Part shown: positions 1 to 8,671 of the stretch, in pieces
How the letters are laid out: each line of letters starts with the position of its first letter
Numbering within the stretch: position 1 is the first letter of the stretch
From: Verrucomicrobia bacterium GWC2_42_7
GTDB taxonomy: Bacteria; Verrucomicrobiota; Verrucomicrobiia; Opitutales; GWC2-42-7-A
Assembly (NCBI GenBank): GCA_001831055.1
Contig: MIDO01000115.1
Location: 11,929 to 21,293, forward strand
Direction of reading: 5' to 3'
Length of the DNA stretch: 9,365 nucleotides
Notes under the pieces: generated by a model
The model's input: the letters and a program-made list of their open reading frames with translations, nothing else
Database searches by the model: none
What the model was told of the DNA's origin: nothing
Position numbers and translations under genes: made by a program

Positions 1-3000
1 AGATTTACATGGGTGAATTGCCCATGATGACAAAGCAAGGCTCGTTTATCATCAATGGAGCAGAACGCGTTATAGTGAGCCAATTACACCGCTCTCCTGG
101 TGTGGCATTTGAAGAAGAACCCCATACAACCGGAAAGGTTTTGTATGGATTTAGAATTATACCTGATAGAGGTACATGGATTGAGGTTCAGTTTGATGCT
201 AACGACTTGCTATATGTGTATTTAGATCGTCGCCGTCGCCGTAGGAAGTTCTTAATAACCACGTTATTGAGGGCTTGGGGATATGGAAGCGACAAGGATC
301 TTTTAGGTTTATTTTATAAGTTAGATGATCTGATAGTATCAAAGGCTGTCAACTTGGATAACCTTGGCAACATGGTTGTCGTTGAAGACGTTGTGGATGT
401 GGAGAAAGGGGTCGTATTGGCGAGAGCTTTTGAGCCTTTGACGAAGACCATCATGCGTTCCATCGAACAAGTTAAGATTAAGAAGGTGAAAGTGATAGAC
501 ACCTCTTTAGATGATGGTGCCATCATTCGGAGTTTAAAGAAAGATCCGACGCGCAATGAAGAAGAGGCTTTGAAGGAAATTTACAAGCGTTTGAGACCGG
601 GAGAACCTCCCACAATTGCAAATGCAAAAGCTTTAGTAAAACGGTTGTTCAGCGATCCTAAGCGTTATGATTTAGGTAAAGTGGGACGTTACAAGTTGAA
701 CAGTAAGTTGGGTCTAAATGTTTCTGCAGATACCCGCATTGTTACCGCTGAAGACGTCATTGCTGGAACCCGCTACCTTTGTCGCTTGCGCAAAGGAGAA
801 GGCATTATTGATGATATCGATCACTTGGGAAGCCGTCGTGTGAGGTTGGTAGGCGAGCTAATTGCAAATCAATGTCGCTTAGGTTTATCTAGGACTGAAC
901 GTCTTGTCCGTGAGAGAATGTCTTTGCATGATAAGAGTGTGGATGCTTTGACTCCGCAAAAACTTATCAATCCAAAGGCGATGGGTACAGCCGTTAGGGA
1001 CTTTTTTGCTCGTAGCCAATTGTCTCAATTCATGGATCAAATCAATCCATTATCCGAATTGACTCACAAGCGCCGTTTATCTGCCCTTGGGCCAGGAGGA
1101 TTGAATAGGGATCGTGCTGGTTTTGAAGTTCGTGACGTTCACACTTCTCACTATGGAAGAATTTGTCCTATTGAGACACCTGAAGGTCCAAATATTGGTT
1201 TGATCAACTCTCTGAGTACCTATGCACGCATCAATGAGTTTGGCTTTATCGAAACTCCTTATCGTGTCGTTACAGATGGTAAAGTAACGGATGAGGTCCA
1301 TTATTTAGGTGCAGACAAAGAGGAAGCTTATATCATTGCACAAGCCAATTCAGAAATAGATAAAGAAGGATTTCTTCGCGGGAAAGTGACTGCCCGTCAA
1401 CGCGATCAAATTCTCGAGTTGGAAGGGAAGGAAGTCCATTATATGGATGTATCTCCGAAGCAATTGGTTTCTGTGGCTGCAGGATTGATTCCGTTCCTGG
1501 AACACGACGACGCTAGCCGTGCTTTGATGGGATCAAACATGCAACGTCAAGGAGTTCCTCTATTGAAGACAGAAAGGCCTTTTGTTGGAACCGGTCTAGA
1601 AGGTAGAGTTGTACAAGATTCAAAAACGGTCGTATTATCAGAATCTGACGGTATCGTTGCTTCTGTAGATGCAAAAAGAATCATTGTCACTCCAGATGGG
1701 ACTTTACCCAAACAGGCAGACCCCTCCTTTAAAACAGATACGAAGAAGGGGATTTATGTATATGAATTGAGAAAGTTCATGCGCTCCAATGCAGCAACCT
1801 GCTTTAATCAAAAACCTATTGTCAAATCGAAGCAGAAGTTGAAGAAGGGTGATGTGATCGCGGATGGTGCTGCTACAGACCAGGGAGAAATGGCACTAGG
1901 GCGAAATGTCTTGGTTGCGTTCATGCCATGGAATGGTTACAACTTTGAAGATGCTATTCTTCTGAGCGAAAATCTCTTAAAGCAGGACATATTTACATCA
2001 TTACACGTAGAAGAGTTTGAAGTTACTGCACGCGATACGAAGCTCGGGCCAGAGGAAATTACTCGAGATATTCCGAACGTGGGAGAAGAGGCTCTCAAAA
2101 ATCTGACCCGCGATGGAATTATTCGTGTGGGAGCGGAAGTAAAGCCGGGGGATATTTTGGTGGGTAAAATCACACCGAAAAGCGAAACGGAACTTGCTCC
2201 GGAAGAAAAACTCCTAAGGGCCATTTTTGGTGAGAAGGCCGCTGATGTCAAAGACACATCTTTGATTGCTCCTTCTGGCTGTTATGGGATCGTGATGGAT
2301 GTTAAAGTGTCTAGTCGCGTAGACAAAGAGAAATCTTTATTGAGTACACCCGATTTGCGCCGTCATTTGAAGAAATTGACTGAAGAGTACCGCGAACAAG
2401 GGGATAAAATAAGGGATGATCTGACAGAGGCTTTATCTAACATCTTGTTGGGAGAAAAAATTCCATTGGATGTTACCAATAAAGAGACGAATGATGTTAT
2501 TATTCCAGCAAACAGGAAGATAACAAAGACACTCTTGAGACGTCTTGCCGCAACTCCAGAATTGATTCATATCGAGCACTCTCCTGTTCGTATCAAGATC
2601 ATGGAGATCTTAGACAGTTACCAACAACGCTTTGTTGAGTTGGAAGAAGATTATAAAAGTAAAGTTGCAATGGCTGAAGCCGGAGACATCGATGAAAGCG
2701 GTGTTATCAAGAACGTCAAAGTCTATGTTGCGACTAAGAGAAAGATTCAAGTTGGCGATAAGATGGCTGGACGTCACGGTAACAAAGGTGTTGTTGCAAA
2801 GATTGTTCGACAAGAAGACATGCCATTTTTACCGGATGGAACGCCTATTCAAATTGTGTTGAATCCATTGGGTGTTCCTAGCCGTATGAACGTGGGGCAA
2901 GTATTGGAAACCCACTTGGGTTGGGCTTGTGAAAAGCTTGGATTAAGAGTTACAACTCCCGTCTTTGATGGTATCTCTGAAAAGAAGATTCGCGAATACT

Positions 3001-3470
3001 TACAAGAAGCAGGGTTGCCTAGTTCAGGGAAGATTCCTTTATGCGACGGGTGCACAGGTGAGAAGTTGGATCAAGAGGTGGTCGTAGGTTCTATCTATAT
3101 GATGAAACTTAACCACTTGGTAGCTAACAAGATTCACGCTCGTGCGGTAGGACCCTATAGCTTGATCACTCAGCAACCTTTAGGTGGTAAGGCTCAATAT
3201 GGTGGCCAACGATTTGGAGAAATGGAAGTCTGGGCCCTAGAAGCATACGGTGCTGCTTACTCACTACAAGAATTGCTAACCGTAAAGTCTGACGACGTTC
3301 AAGGACGAACCAAGATCTATGAGTCTCTTGTTAAGGGTGATAATTCACTTTCGGCAGGCACGCCACAATCTTTCAATGTATTAATGAAGGAGTTGCAAGG
3401 CTTATGTCTTGATGTACGTTTAGGTAATGAAGAGACTGTTAACTTTGGAAAACCCGCAAATACGATATAG
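1..3470 (+). CDS. rpoB: RNA polymerase beta subunit, 5'-truncated by window edge
   Basis: This is the beta subunit of DNA-dependent RNA polymerase, which with beta prime forms the catalytic cleft. The frame is open from base 3 (reads I-Y-M-G-E-L-P...), so the ATG at base 9 is internal, not the start; by comparison with E. coli roughly 115 N-terminal residues are missing. Visible landmarks are the arginine-rich stretch near base 225, the rifampicin-pocket region (about 1005-1095: SQLSQFMDQ then [19 protein letters not shown]), [18 protein letters not shown] (about 1167-1220), the DAILLSE region near 1950, and [10 protein letters not shown], whose two lysines (2760-2762 and 2784-2786) match catalytic E. 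coli K1065 and K1073. The C terminus has the [20 protein letters not shown] switch/clamp region. A roughly 125-residue charged, helix-rich segment (about 2335-2720) sits where many Gram-negatives carry a lineage insertion. It ends in TAG three bases before rpoC. Confidence 0.98.
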   Translation, partial: IYMGELPMMTKQGSFIINGAERVIVSQLHRSPGVAFEEEPHTTGKVLYGFRIIPDRGTWIEVQFDANDLLYVYLDRRRRRRKFLITTLLRAWGYGSDKDLLGLFYKLDDLIVSKAVNLDNLGNMVVVEDVVDVEKGVVLARAFEPLTKTIMRSIEQVKIKKVKVIDTSLDDGAIIRSLKKDPTRNEEEALKEIYKRLRPGEPPTIANAKALVKRLFSDPKRYDLGKVGRYKLNSKLGLNVSADTRIVTAEDVIAGTRYLCRLRKGEGIIDDIDHLGSRRVRLVGELIANQCRLGLSRTERLVRERMSLHDKSVDALTPQKLINPKAMGTAVRDFFARSQLSQFMDQINPLSELTHKRRLSALGPGGLNRDRAGFEVRDVHTSHYGRICPIETPEGPNIGLINSLSTYARINEFGFIETPYRVVTDGKVTDEVHYLGADKEEAYIIAQANSEIDKEGFLRGKVTARQRDQILELEGKEVHYMDVSPKQLVSVAAGLIPFLEHDDASRALMGSNMQRQGVPLLKTERPFVGTGLEGRVVQDSKTVVLSESDGIVASVDAKRIIVTPDGTLPKQADPSFKTDTKKGIYVYELRKFMRSNAATCFNQKPIVKSKQKLKKGDVIADGAATDQGEMALGRNVLVAFMPWNGYNFEDAILLSENLLKQDIFTSLHVEEFEVTARDTKLGPEEITRDIPNVGEEALKNLTRDGIIRVGAEVKPGDILVGKITPKSETELAPEEKLLRAIFGEKAADVKDTSLIAPSGCYGIVMDVKVSSRVDKEKSLLSTPDLRRHLKKLTEEYREQGDKIRDDLTEALSNILLGEKIPLDVTNKETNDVIIPANRKITKTLLRRLAATPELIHIEHSPVRIKIMEILDSYQQRFVELEEDYKSKVAMAEAGDIDESGVIKNVKVYVATKRKIQVGDKMAGRHGNKGVVAKIVRQEDMPFLPDGTPIQIVLNPLGVPSRMNVGQVLETHLGWACEKLGLRVTTPVFDGISEKKIREYLQEAGLPSSGKIPLCDGCTGEKLDQEVVVGSIYMMKLNHLVANKIHARAVGPYSLITQQPLGGKAQYGGQRFGEMEVWALEAYGAAYSLQELLTVKSDDVQGRTKIYESLVKGDNSLSAGTPQSFNVLMKELQGLCLDVRLGNEETVNFGKPANTI

Positions 3471-3473
3471 GAT

Positions 3474-6400
3474 ATGAGTACACAAGAAGTAAGAGATATT
3501 CTTGGTTTTGATCAGGAGCAAGTATTTGACTACGTGGGGATCGCGATAGCGGCGCCTGACGTCATGCGCTCATGGTCAAAGGGGGAAGTAAAGAATCCAG
3601 AAACAATAAATTATCGGACCTTTAAGCCAGAACCAGGCGGTTTATTCTGTCAGCGTATATTTGGTCCCGTTCGTGATTATGAGTGTGCTTGTGGAAAATA
3701 CAAGCGTATCAAATACAAGGGCGTTGTTTGTGACCGATGCGGTGTAGAAGTGACCGTTTCTCGTGTTCGTCGCGATAGGATGGGCCATATTGAATTAGCG
3801 GTTCCCATTTCACACATTTGGTTTTTGAAGAGCATGCCAAGTCGCGTGGGCTTGTTACTTGACATGACCGCTCGCGATTTGGAAAAGGTCATTTACTATG
3901 AAAACTACATAGTGATCGACCCAGGTAAAACACCTCTCGAGAAAAAAGCTTTGTTGAGCGAGCAGGAATTTCTGCAGCTTCAAGAAGAGTACGGAGATGA
4001 TGCCTTTTTTGCCAAGATGGGTGCGGAAGCGATACGCATTCTGTTGGCTGAATTAGATCTTGCCCAAATGGTGCAAGAAATTGAGGAGGAAATCCATAGT
4101 AGTCGTTCAAAGCAAAGTAAGAAAAAGTTAGCAAAGCGACTCAAGATTATTTCTGGATTCCTAAACTCCGGCACGCGCCCAGAATGGATGGTTTTAGAGG
4201 TATTACCTGTTATTCCTCCGGATTTGAGACCCTTAGTTCCGCTGGAAGGTGGACGTTTTGCGACAAGCGATCTCAACGACCTTTATCGCCGTGTCATTAA
4301 TCGGAACAACCGTCTAAAGAATTTGCTTCAATTGAAAACGCCAGACGTTATTATCAATAACGAAAAGCGTATGTTGCAAGAGTCGGTTGATGCGCTGTTT
4401 GATAATGGACGACATGGTCGTCCTGTGACAGCTGCAGGTAATCGCCCATTGAAATCTTTGAGCGATATGCTTAAGGGGAAGCAAGGGCGCTTCCGTCAGA
4501 ATCTCTTAGGAAAACGTGTCGACTATAGTGGTCGTTCTGTGATTGTTATTGGTCCAGAATTGAGATTGCATCAGTGCGGATTACCGAAGAAGATGGCTTT
4601 GGTCTTGTTTGAACCCTTTATTATACGACGCCTGAAAGAATTGGGCTTTGTTCATACGGTTCGCGGTGCAAGAAAGATGATCGAAAACAAGTCTCCCGAG
4701 GTTTGGGATATCCTTGAAGAAGTGACAAAGGGGCACCCTGTGTTACTGAATCGTGCACCCACACTCCACAGACTCTCGATTCAAGCTTTCGAGCCTCAAT
4801 TAATTGAAGGAGATGCTATTCGGTTACATCCATTGGTGTGTTCTGCTTATAATGCGGACTTCGATGGTGACCAAATGGCTGTGCACGTACCTTTGTCCTT
4901 GGAAGCGATATTGGAAAGCAAATTATTAATGCTTGCGAGCAATAACATTTTCTCTCCATCCAGCGGTAAGCCAGTGCTGACTCCGTCACAAGATATTGTA
5001 TTAGGATCCTACTATTTGACTGTTGAACCACGCCGCAAGCCGAGTGAAGGGGAACGTGTTCCTTTATTGCAAAGCACGCGTGAAGCTTTGGCTGCGGAAG
5101 TAGAAGGCATGTTGTCTAAGCACCAATGGGTCGATTTTGTGAATCCAGATTTTGGAAGAAAGACAATATTTGGAAATGCAGCAAAGAAAATCATACGCAC
5201 AACCGTTGGCCGCGTTATTTACAATTCAATTTGGCCAAAATCACTGGGTTTTGTGAATGGTCCCGTTGCAAAAAGCAAGTTGGGTGATATGATTCTCAAC
5301 TTGTACAAAATTGCCTCTACGAAGCAGGAAGCTGTTGATACTCTCGACAGACTAAAGGAAATGGGCTTCAAGATTGCAACCAAGGCCGGTATTTCTATCG
5401 GAATAGGCGACATGATTATTCCGACTGAGAAATCAGGAATTGTCAATAAGAGCCGCAAACGGTTGGAGGAAGTCGATTCTCAGTACCAAAAAGGTATCAT
5501 CACAGAAGGTGAGCGTACCAATAAGGTTATCGACATTTGGTCGAGTGCGACCGATGAAATCGCAAAAGCGACTTTTGCCTGCTTAGAAAGCAATGAAGGG
5601 AAAGAAGGTATCAATCCGGTGTTCTTGATGATGGACTCGGGTGCCCGTGGTAATAGACAGCAAGTGCGTCAGCTTTGTGGTGCTCGTGGTTTGATGGCTA
5701 AGCCTTCAGGTGAAATTATTGAGCGACCCATTTTATCTTCATTCAGAGAAGGATTATCTGTTCTCGAATACTTTGTCTCTACGCACGGTACGCGTAAAGG
5801 ACTTGCAGATACAGCGTTGAAAACGGCAGACGCTGGGTATATGACCCGCAAGCTGTGTGACGTTGCAATGGATTGTATTATTAGTTCTCTGGATGATGGC
5901 AATCGTGATGGTGTTTGGAAACATGCCATCTATGAAGGTGACGATGAGGTTGTTAAGCTTTCCGATCGTATTGTCGGTCGTTGTTCAAGTGAGGACGTAT
6001 ATAGTCCGCTCAATCCTGACGAAATTTTAGTGAAATCGGGTGAAATTCTCACGCCAGAAGTTGCTGAGAAGATCGAAGATTTGGGAATCGACCGCGTTAA
6101 GATCATGTCTCCGTTGACTCACTTAAAGAGAGGCGGTCTAAGCGCGAAGGCGTACGGTATCGATCCTGCCACGAATAAATTGGTTGAGATGGGAACAGCC
6201 GTGGGTATTATCGCGGCCCAATCTATTGGTGAGCCTGGTACTCAGCTGACCATGAGAACGTTCCACGTTGGTGGTGTTGCGAGCCAGGTGCTGAAGAATC
6301 CTGAAATTAGGGTACGCCATAACGGTCAAATAAAATTTAAGGGATTACGTTTAGTTCAAACTGCAGATGGAGCTAGCATCGTTCTCAATAAAACAGGTTC

Positions 6401-7634
6401 TGTTATAATAATGGACAAAGAGGACCACGAGTTGGAATCCTACCATATTGTAGCGGGTGCTGTATTGATGGTCGCAGATGGTTCAGAAATCCATAAAGGT
6501 GATGTTCTCGCGATGTGGGACCCTCACAATATCCCGATTCTTTCCGAAAAGGGTGGTTCGGTAGGCTTTAAGGACATGATTCCAGGTGTGACTGTCAAGC
6601 GCGAGCTGGATGAATCAACGGGGCGTATTGCAACGGTAGTTATTGAACACAAGGAAGATCTCAATCCTACAGTTGAAGTGAAGGCTTTGGCTGGAAATAA
6701 AGAAGGCCTTTCTACAGGAAAAGTCATTGCGACTTATGCTATTCCAGTTGGTGCCCAGGTTGTTGTCCACGAAGGTGATGAAATTTCACCGGGTGCACTG
6801 TTGGCAAAAACACCGCGTTCTGCTTCAAAAACGCAGGACATTACCGGCGGTCTGCCTCGAGTTGCAGAGCTATTTGAAGCACGTCGACCCAAAGATGCTG
6901 CCGAAATGGCTAAGATAGACGGTATCGTTTCCATGGGAAGTACCGTTCGCGGTAAGAGACGGTTAATTGTTTCCGATACAGAGACAGGGCAGCAAGAAGA
7001 CCACCTTATCTCACACGGAAGGCAGATTATTGTTCACGTAGGCGATTTCGTTACGAAAGGACAATCTCTCACAGAAGGTGCTGCGGATCCTCATGAAATT
7101 CTTGAAATTCTAGGGCCATACGCAGTGCAAGAATACCTAATCTCAGAAATTCAAAAAGTTTATCGTTTGCAAGGTGTAGTGATCAATGACAAGCACATTG
7201 AATTGATCGTCGCTCGTATGCTCAGAAAAGTTCGAGTAACCGATCCAGGCGATTCTGATTTCTTCTGGGGTGAGCAAATTGATCGCACTGCCTTTATTGA
7301 GTCTAACGAGCGCATTGTCGAAGCTGGAGGACAGCCTGGGGAGGGAGAACCTATCTTGCTAGGTGTAACCAAGGCTTCTCTGGAGACCGATAGTTTCATC
7401 TCGGCAGCCTCGTTCCAAGAAACCACACGTGTGTTGACCGAAGCCTCAACTTTAGGCAAGGTTGATAAACTGAGTGGATTTAAAGAAAATGTGATTATGG
7501 GACAATTGATTCCAGCAGGAACGGGGTTCCATAAGTATCGCCGATTGAAGGTGGTACCAATGGGGAACGAATCTGTCGAGCCGACGGACCGTAGTTCGCA
7601 AGGGAAATCTGTTGAACTTGCTACCATCGAGTAA
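3474..7634 (+). CDS. rpoC: RNA polymerase beta prime subunit (complete, 1386 aa)
   Basis: This is the largest subunit of RNA polymerase, carrying the catalytic magnesium site. Its length (1386 aa) is close to E. coli (1407). The start [13 protein letters not shown] fits, 3 bases after rpoB, which implies coupled translation; the only purine-rich motif (TAGGA, 3468-3472) overlaps the rpoB stop and lies too close to the ATG for a classical ribosome binding site. Domains in order: N-terminal zinc site C71, C73, C86, C89; catalytic NADFDGDQ at residues 460-467 (D462, D464, D466); bridge helix around 765-800 ([19 protein letters not shown]); trigger-loop first half TQLTMRTFH (M927, R928, H931); an insertion of about 180 residues inside the trigger loop, like SI3 of Gram-negatives; trigger-loop second half [18 protein letters not shown] from residue 1122; C-terminal region ending in [12 protein letters not shown] plus a hydrophilic tail. 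The second zinc site is degenerate: D808, H883, S890 and A893 replace the four usual cysteines. Catalytic residues are intact, so the enzyme should be active. Confidence 0.99.
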   Translation: MSTQEVRDILGFDQEQVFDYVGIAIAAPDVMRSWSKGEVKNPETINYRTFKPEPGGLFCQRIFGPVRDYECACGKYKRIKYKGVVCDRCGVEVTVSRVRRDRMGHIELAVPISHIWFLKSMPSRVGLLLDMTARDLEKVIYYENYIVIDPGKTPLEKKALLSEQEFLQLQEEYGDDAFFAKMGAEAIRILLAELDLAQMVQEIEEEIHSSRSKQSKKKLAKRLKIISGFLNSGTRPEWMVLEVLPVIPPDLRPLVPLEGGRFATSDLNDLYRRVINRNNRLKNLLQLKTPDVIINNEKRMLQESVDALFDNGRHGRPVTAAGNRPLKSLSDMLKGKQGRFRQNLLGKRVDYSGRSVIVIGPELRLHQCGLPKKMALVLFEPFIIRRLKELGFVHTVRGARKMIENKSPEVWDILEEVTKGHPVLLNRAPTLHRLSIQAFEPQLIEGDAIRLHPLVCSAYNADFDGDQMAVHVPLSLEAILESKLLMLASNNIFSPSSGKPVLTPSQDIVLGSYYLTVEPRRKPSEGERVPLLQSTREALAAEVEGMLSKHQWVDFVNPDFGRKTIFGNAAKKIIRTTVGRVIYNSIWPKSLGFVNGPVAKSKLGDMILNLYKIASTKQEAVDTLDRLKEMGFKIATKAGISIGIGDMIIPTEKSGIVNKSRKRLEEVDSQYQKGIITEGERTNKVIDIWSSATDEIAKATFACLESNEGKEGINPVFLMMDSGARGNRQQVRQLCGARGLMAKPSGEIIERPILSSFREGLSVLEYFVSTHGTRKGLADTALKTADAGYMTRKLCDVAMDCIISSLDDGNRDGVWKHAIYEGDDEVVKLSDRIVGRCSSEDVYSPLNPDEILVKSGEILTPEVAEKIEDLGIDRVKIMSPLTHLKRGGLSAKAYGIDPATNKLVEMGTAVGIIAAQSIGEPGTQLTMRTFHVGGVASQVLKNPEIRVRHNGQIKFKGLRLVQTADGASIVLNKTGSVIIMDKEDHELESYHIVAGAVLMVADGSEIHKGDVLAMWDPHNIPILSEKGGSVGFKDMIPGVTVKRELDESTGRIATVVIEHKEDLNPTVEVKALAGNKEGLSTGKVIATYAIPVGAQVVVHEGDEISPGALLAKTPRSASKTQDITGGLPRVAELFEARRPKDAAEMAKIDGIVSMGSTVRGKRRLIVSDTETGQQEDHLISHGRQIIVHVGDFVTKGQSLTEGAADPHEILEILGPYAVQEYLISEIQKVYRLQGVVINDKHIELIVARMLRKVRVTDPGDSDFFWGEQIDRTAFIESNERIVEAGGQPGEGEPILLGVTKASLETDSFISAASFQETTRVLTEASTLGKVDKLSGFKENVIMGQLIPAGTGFHKYRRLKVVPMGNESVEPTDRSSQGKSVELATIE
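5895..6152 (+). other. Degenerate second zinc-binding site of RpoC
   Basis: This marks the part of rpoC encoding the second zinc-binding site. E. coli uses C814, C888, C895 and C898, with the pattern C-x6-C-x2-C before YG. Aligned through the flanks VAxD, DRxxGR and YG...[16 protein letters not shown], this protein has D808, H883, S890 and A893. The local sequence is [17 protein letters not shown]. The three cysteines in the neighbourhood (C795, C801, C837) are not at motif positions. The alignment is gap-free across the last three positions, so the loss is seen directly; its structural effect is inferred. Confidence 0.9.
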
Positions 7635-7643
7635 CTTATGAGC

Positions 7644-7677
7644 GGTGTGGCTTGGTTTCTCCAAGCTGCATCTTTTT
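7644..7677 (+). terminator. Intrinsic terminator after rpoC
   Basis: A 12-bp stem pairs 7644-7655 (GGTGTGGCTTGG) with 7661-7672 (CCAAGCTGCATC), closing a 5-base loop TTTCT. Nine pairs are Watson-Crick and three are G-U; the loop-proximal six (GCTTGG/CCAAGC) are perfect. Five T residues (7673-7677) follow at once. It begins 9 bases after the rpoC stop and is the usual form of a Rho-independent terminator, ending the rpoB-rpoC transcript or reducing read-through into rpsL. Confidence 0.88.
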
Positions 7678-7699
7678 GCAAAGATTAGTAAAAAGTAAA

Positions 7700-7777
7700 T
7701 TTTTTGTAAAAAAAACTTGCATACTTAATCATAACACGTAGTTTTTCACCTCTCTATTATTTTTCAATTTATACAAG
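7700..7777 (+). promoter_or_regulatory. Probable promoter and leader of rpsL-rpsG-fusA
   Basis: A promoter is expected here because a strong terminator separates rpoC from rpsL. The stretch is very AT-rich, with a T6 run (7700-7705) and an A-rich run (7708-7715) that could act as an UP element. The best sigma-70-like pair I see is ATAACA (7731-7736, 4/6 to TTGACA) and TATTAT (7755-7760, 5/6 to TATAAT) with an 18-base spacer; this would start transcription about 10 bases before the rpsL ATG, giving a very short leader. An alternative -35, TTGCAT (7717-7722), has only a poor partner, TAGTTT (7739-7744). No Shine-Dalgarno motif precedes the ATG. The box assignment is uncertain. Confidence 0.45.
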
Positions 7778-8164
7778 ATGCCAACGATTAATCAGCTTAT
7801 AAAGACGCCTCGAGTGAGCGTAAAACGCAAGTCGAAGTCGCCCGCATTGGGACACAACCCATTGAAGCGAGGCGTATGCGTGCAGGTAATGACACGTACG
7901 CCAAAAAAACCAAATTCAGCTATCAGAAAGGTAGCGAAGGTCCGTTTAACCAATGGCAATGAAATAATTACATACATTCCCGACGAAGGACACAATTTGC
8001 AAGAGCACAGTGTTGTTCTCGTTCGTGGTGGTCGTGTTCCTGACTTGCCCGGTGTACGTTATCACGTTGTTCGTGGTGCATTAGATTGCCAGGGTGTTGA
8101 GAAGCGTCGTCGTAGCCGATCCAAGTACGGTGTCAAACGGCCAAAACCAGACAAGAAAAAGTAA
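7778..8164 (+). CDS. rpsL: 30S ribosomal protein S12
   Basis: S12 lies at the decoding centre of the small ribosomal subunit and affects tRNA selection accuracy. The 128-residue product matches the family from the first residue (MPTINQLI), which fixes the start. Conserved blocks are KRGVCVQV (30-37), [12 protein letters not shown] (41-52), [15 protein letters not shown] [19 protein letters not shown] (ending at residue 87), [16 protein letters not shown] and the basic tail SKYGVKRP plus KPDKKK. K43 (E. coli mature K42) is wild type. Position 88 (E. coli mature K87) is proline instead of lysine: codon CCT at 8039-8041. D89, the residue beta-methylthiolated by RimO in E. coli, is present. It is the first gene of an rpsL-rpsG-fusA unit. 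No recognisable Shine-Dalgarno motif precedes it; the leader next to the ATG is AATTTATACAAG. Confidence 0.98.
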   Translation: MPTINQLIKTPRVSVKRKSKSPALGHNPLKRGVCVQVMTRTPKKPNSAIRKVAKVRLTNGNEIITYIPDEGHNLQEHSVVLVRGGRVPDLPGVRYHVVRGALDCQGVEKRRRSRSKYGVKRPKPDKKK

Positions 8165-8168
8165 GGGG
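8163..8168 (+). promoter_or_regulatory. Ribosome binding site of rpsG
   Basis: AAGGGG overlaps the last two bases of the rpsL stop codon and sits six bases before the rpsG ATG. It is the only good Shine-Dalgarno match before a gene start in this window and supports the ATG at 8175. Confidence 0.75.
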
Positions 8169-8174
8169 TAAAAT

Positions 8175-8648
8175 ATGTCACGTCGTAATAGAGCAGAAAA
8201 AAGAGAAGCTTCCGTAGACCCACGTTATAATAGTGCGTTGGTAAGCCAATTGATTAATCGCGTCATGCAGCGGGGAAAGAAAACGATTGCACAGCGAATC
8301 GTTTATGGAGCGATTGAGCGCGTTAGTGAAATTTTAGCTAAAGGAGATCCGGTAGATTTGTTATTGGGTTCTTTGGAAAATGCGCGCCCAAAGTTAGAGG
8401 TAAAGAGCCGCCGTGTAGGTGGAGCGACTTACCAAGTTCCCGTAGAAATTCCTTACGAAAGGCAAGTGGGTTTAGCTTTCCGTTGGATGGTTGATGCTGC
8501 CCAATCTCGTAAGGGGCAATGCATGAAAGATGCATTAGCTCAAGAATTGATTGATTCTTATAATAATACCGGTGCCATTGTGCGTAAAAAAGATGAAATG
8601 CATCGTATGGCTCAAGCTAATCGAGCCTTTGCACATTTGCGATGGTAA
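8175..8648 (+). CDS. rpsG: 30S ribosomal protein S7
   Basis: S7 is a primary binding protein of the 16S rRNA 3' major domain; it starts assembly of the 30S head and contacts E-site tRNA and mRNA. The 157-residue length is typical. Recognisable parts are the N-terminal basic segment and DPRYNSALVSQLINRVMQRGKK-like helix region (residues 15-36), the hairpin RRVGGATYQVPVEI (79-92), RWMVDAAQSRKG, and the C-terminal block HRMAQANRAFAHLRW (143-157). It begins 10 bases after the rpsL stop, so the long rpsL-rpsG spacer that E. coli uses for S7 autoregulation is absent. If this operon is feedback-regulated the site must lie elsewhere. It is co-transcribed with rpsL and fusA. Confidence 0.99.
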   Translation: MSRRNRAEKREASVDPRYNSALVSQLINRVMQRGKKTIAQRIVYGAIERVSEILAKGDPVDLLLGSLENARPKLEVKSRRVGGATYQVPVEIPYERQVGLAFRWMVDAAQSRKGQCMKDALAQELIDSYNNTGAIVRKKDEMHRMAQANRAFAHLRW

Positions 8649-8671
8649 CCTAAAAGATACGCGAAAATTTT

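Noticed and set aside
9..11. ATG at base 9 as the rpoB start
   Set aside because: The conserved beta-subunit sequence continues upstream to the window edge in the same frame (I-Y before M), and about 115 expected N-terminal residues would be missing.
2632..2862. 76-residue plus-strand open frame inside rpoB
   Set aside because: It overlaps the highly conserved catalytic part of rpoB in another frame and its translation resembles no protein I know.
6250..6836. RpoC trigger-loop insertion as a novel domain
   Set aside because: An insertion of similar size at the same place (SI3) is common in Gram-negative RpoC, and the segment continues the expected hybrid-motif pattern.
7160..7681. 173-residue open frame on the minus strand over the 3' end of rpoC
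   Set aside because: It is antisense to conserved rpoC sequence, begins inside the terminator region, has no recognisable domain and no ribosome binding site; it is a shadow of the rpoC reading frame.
7693..7720. T6 and A8 runs as a second hairpin terminator
   Set aside because: The possible pairing is only A-U, with bulges and a 2-base loop, so it is too weak; an AT-rich upstream promoter element is more plausible.
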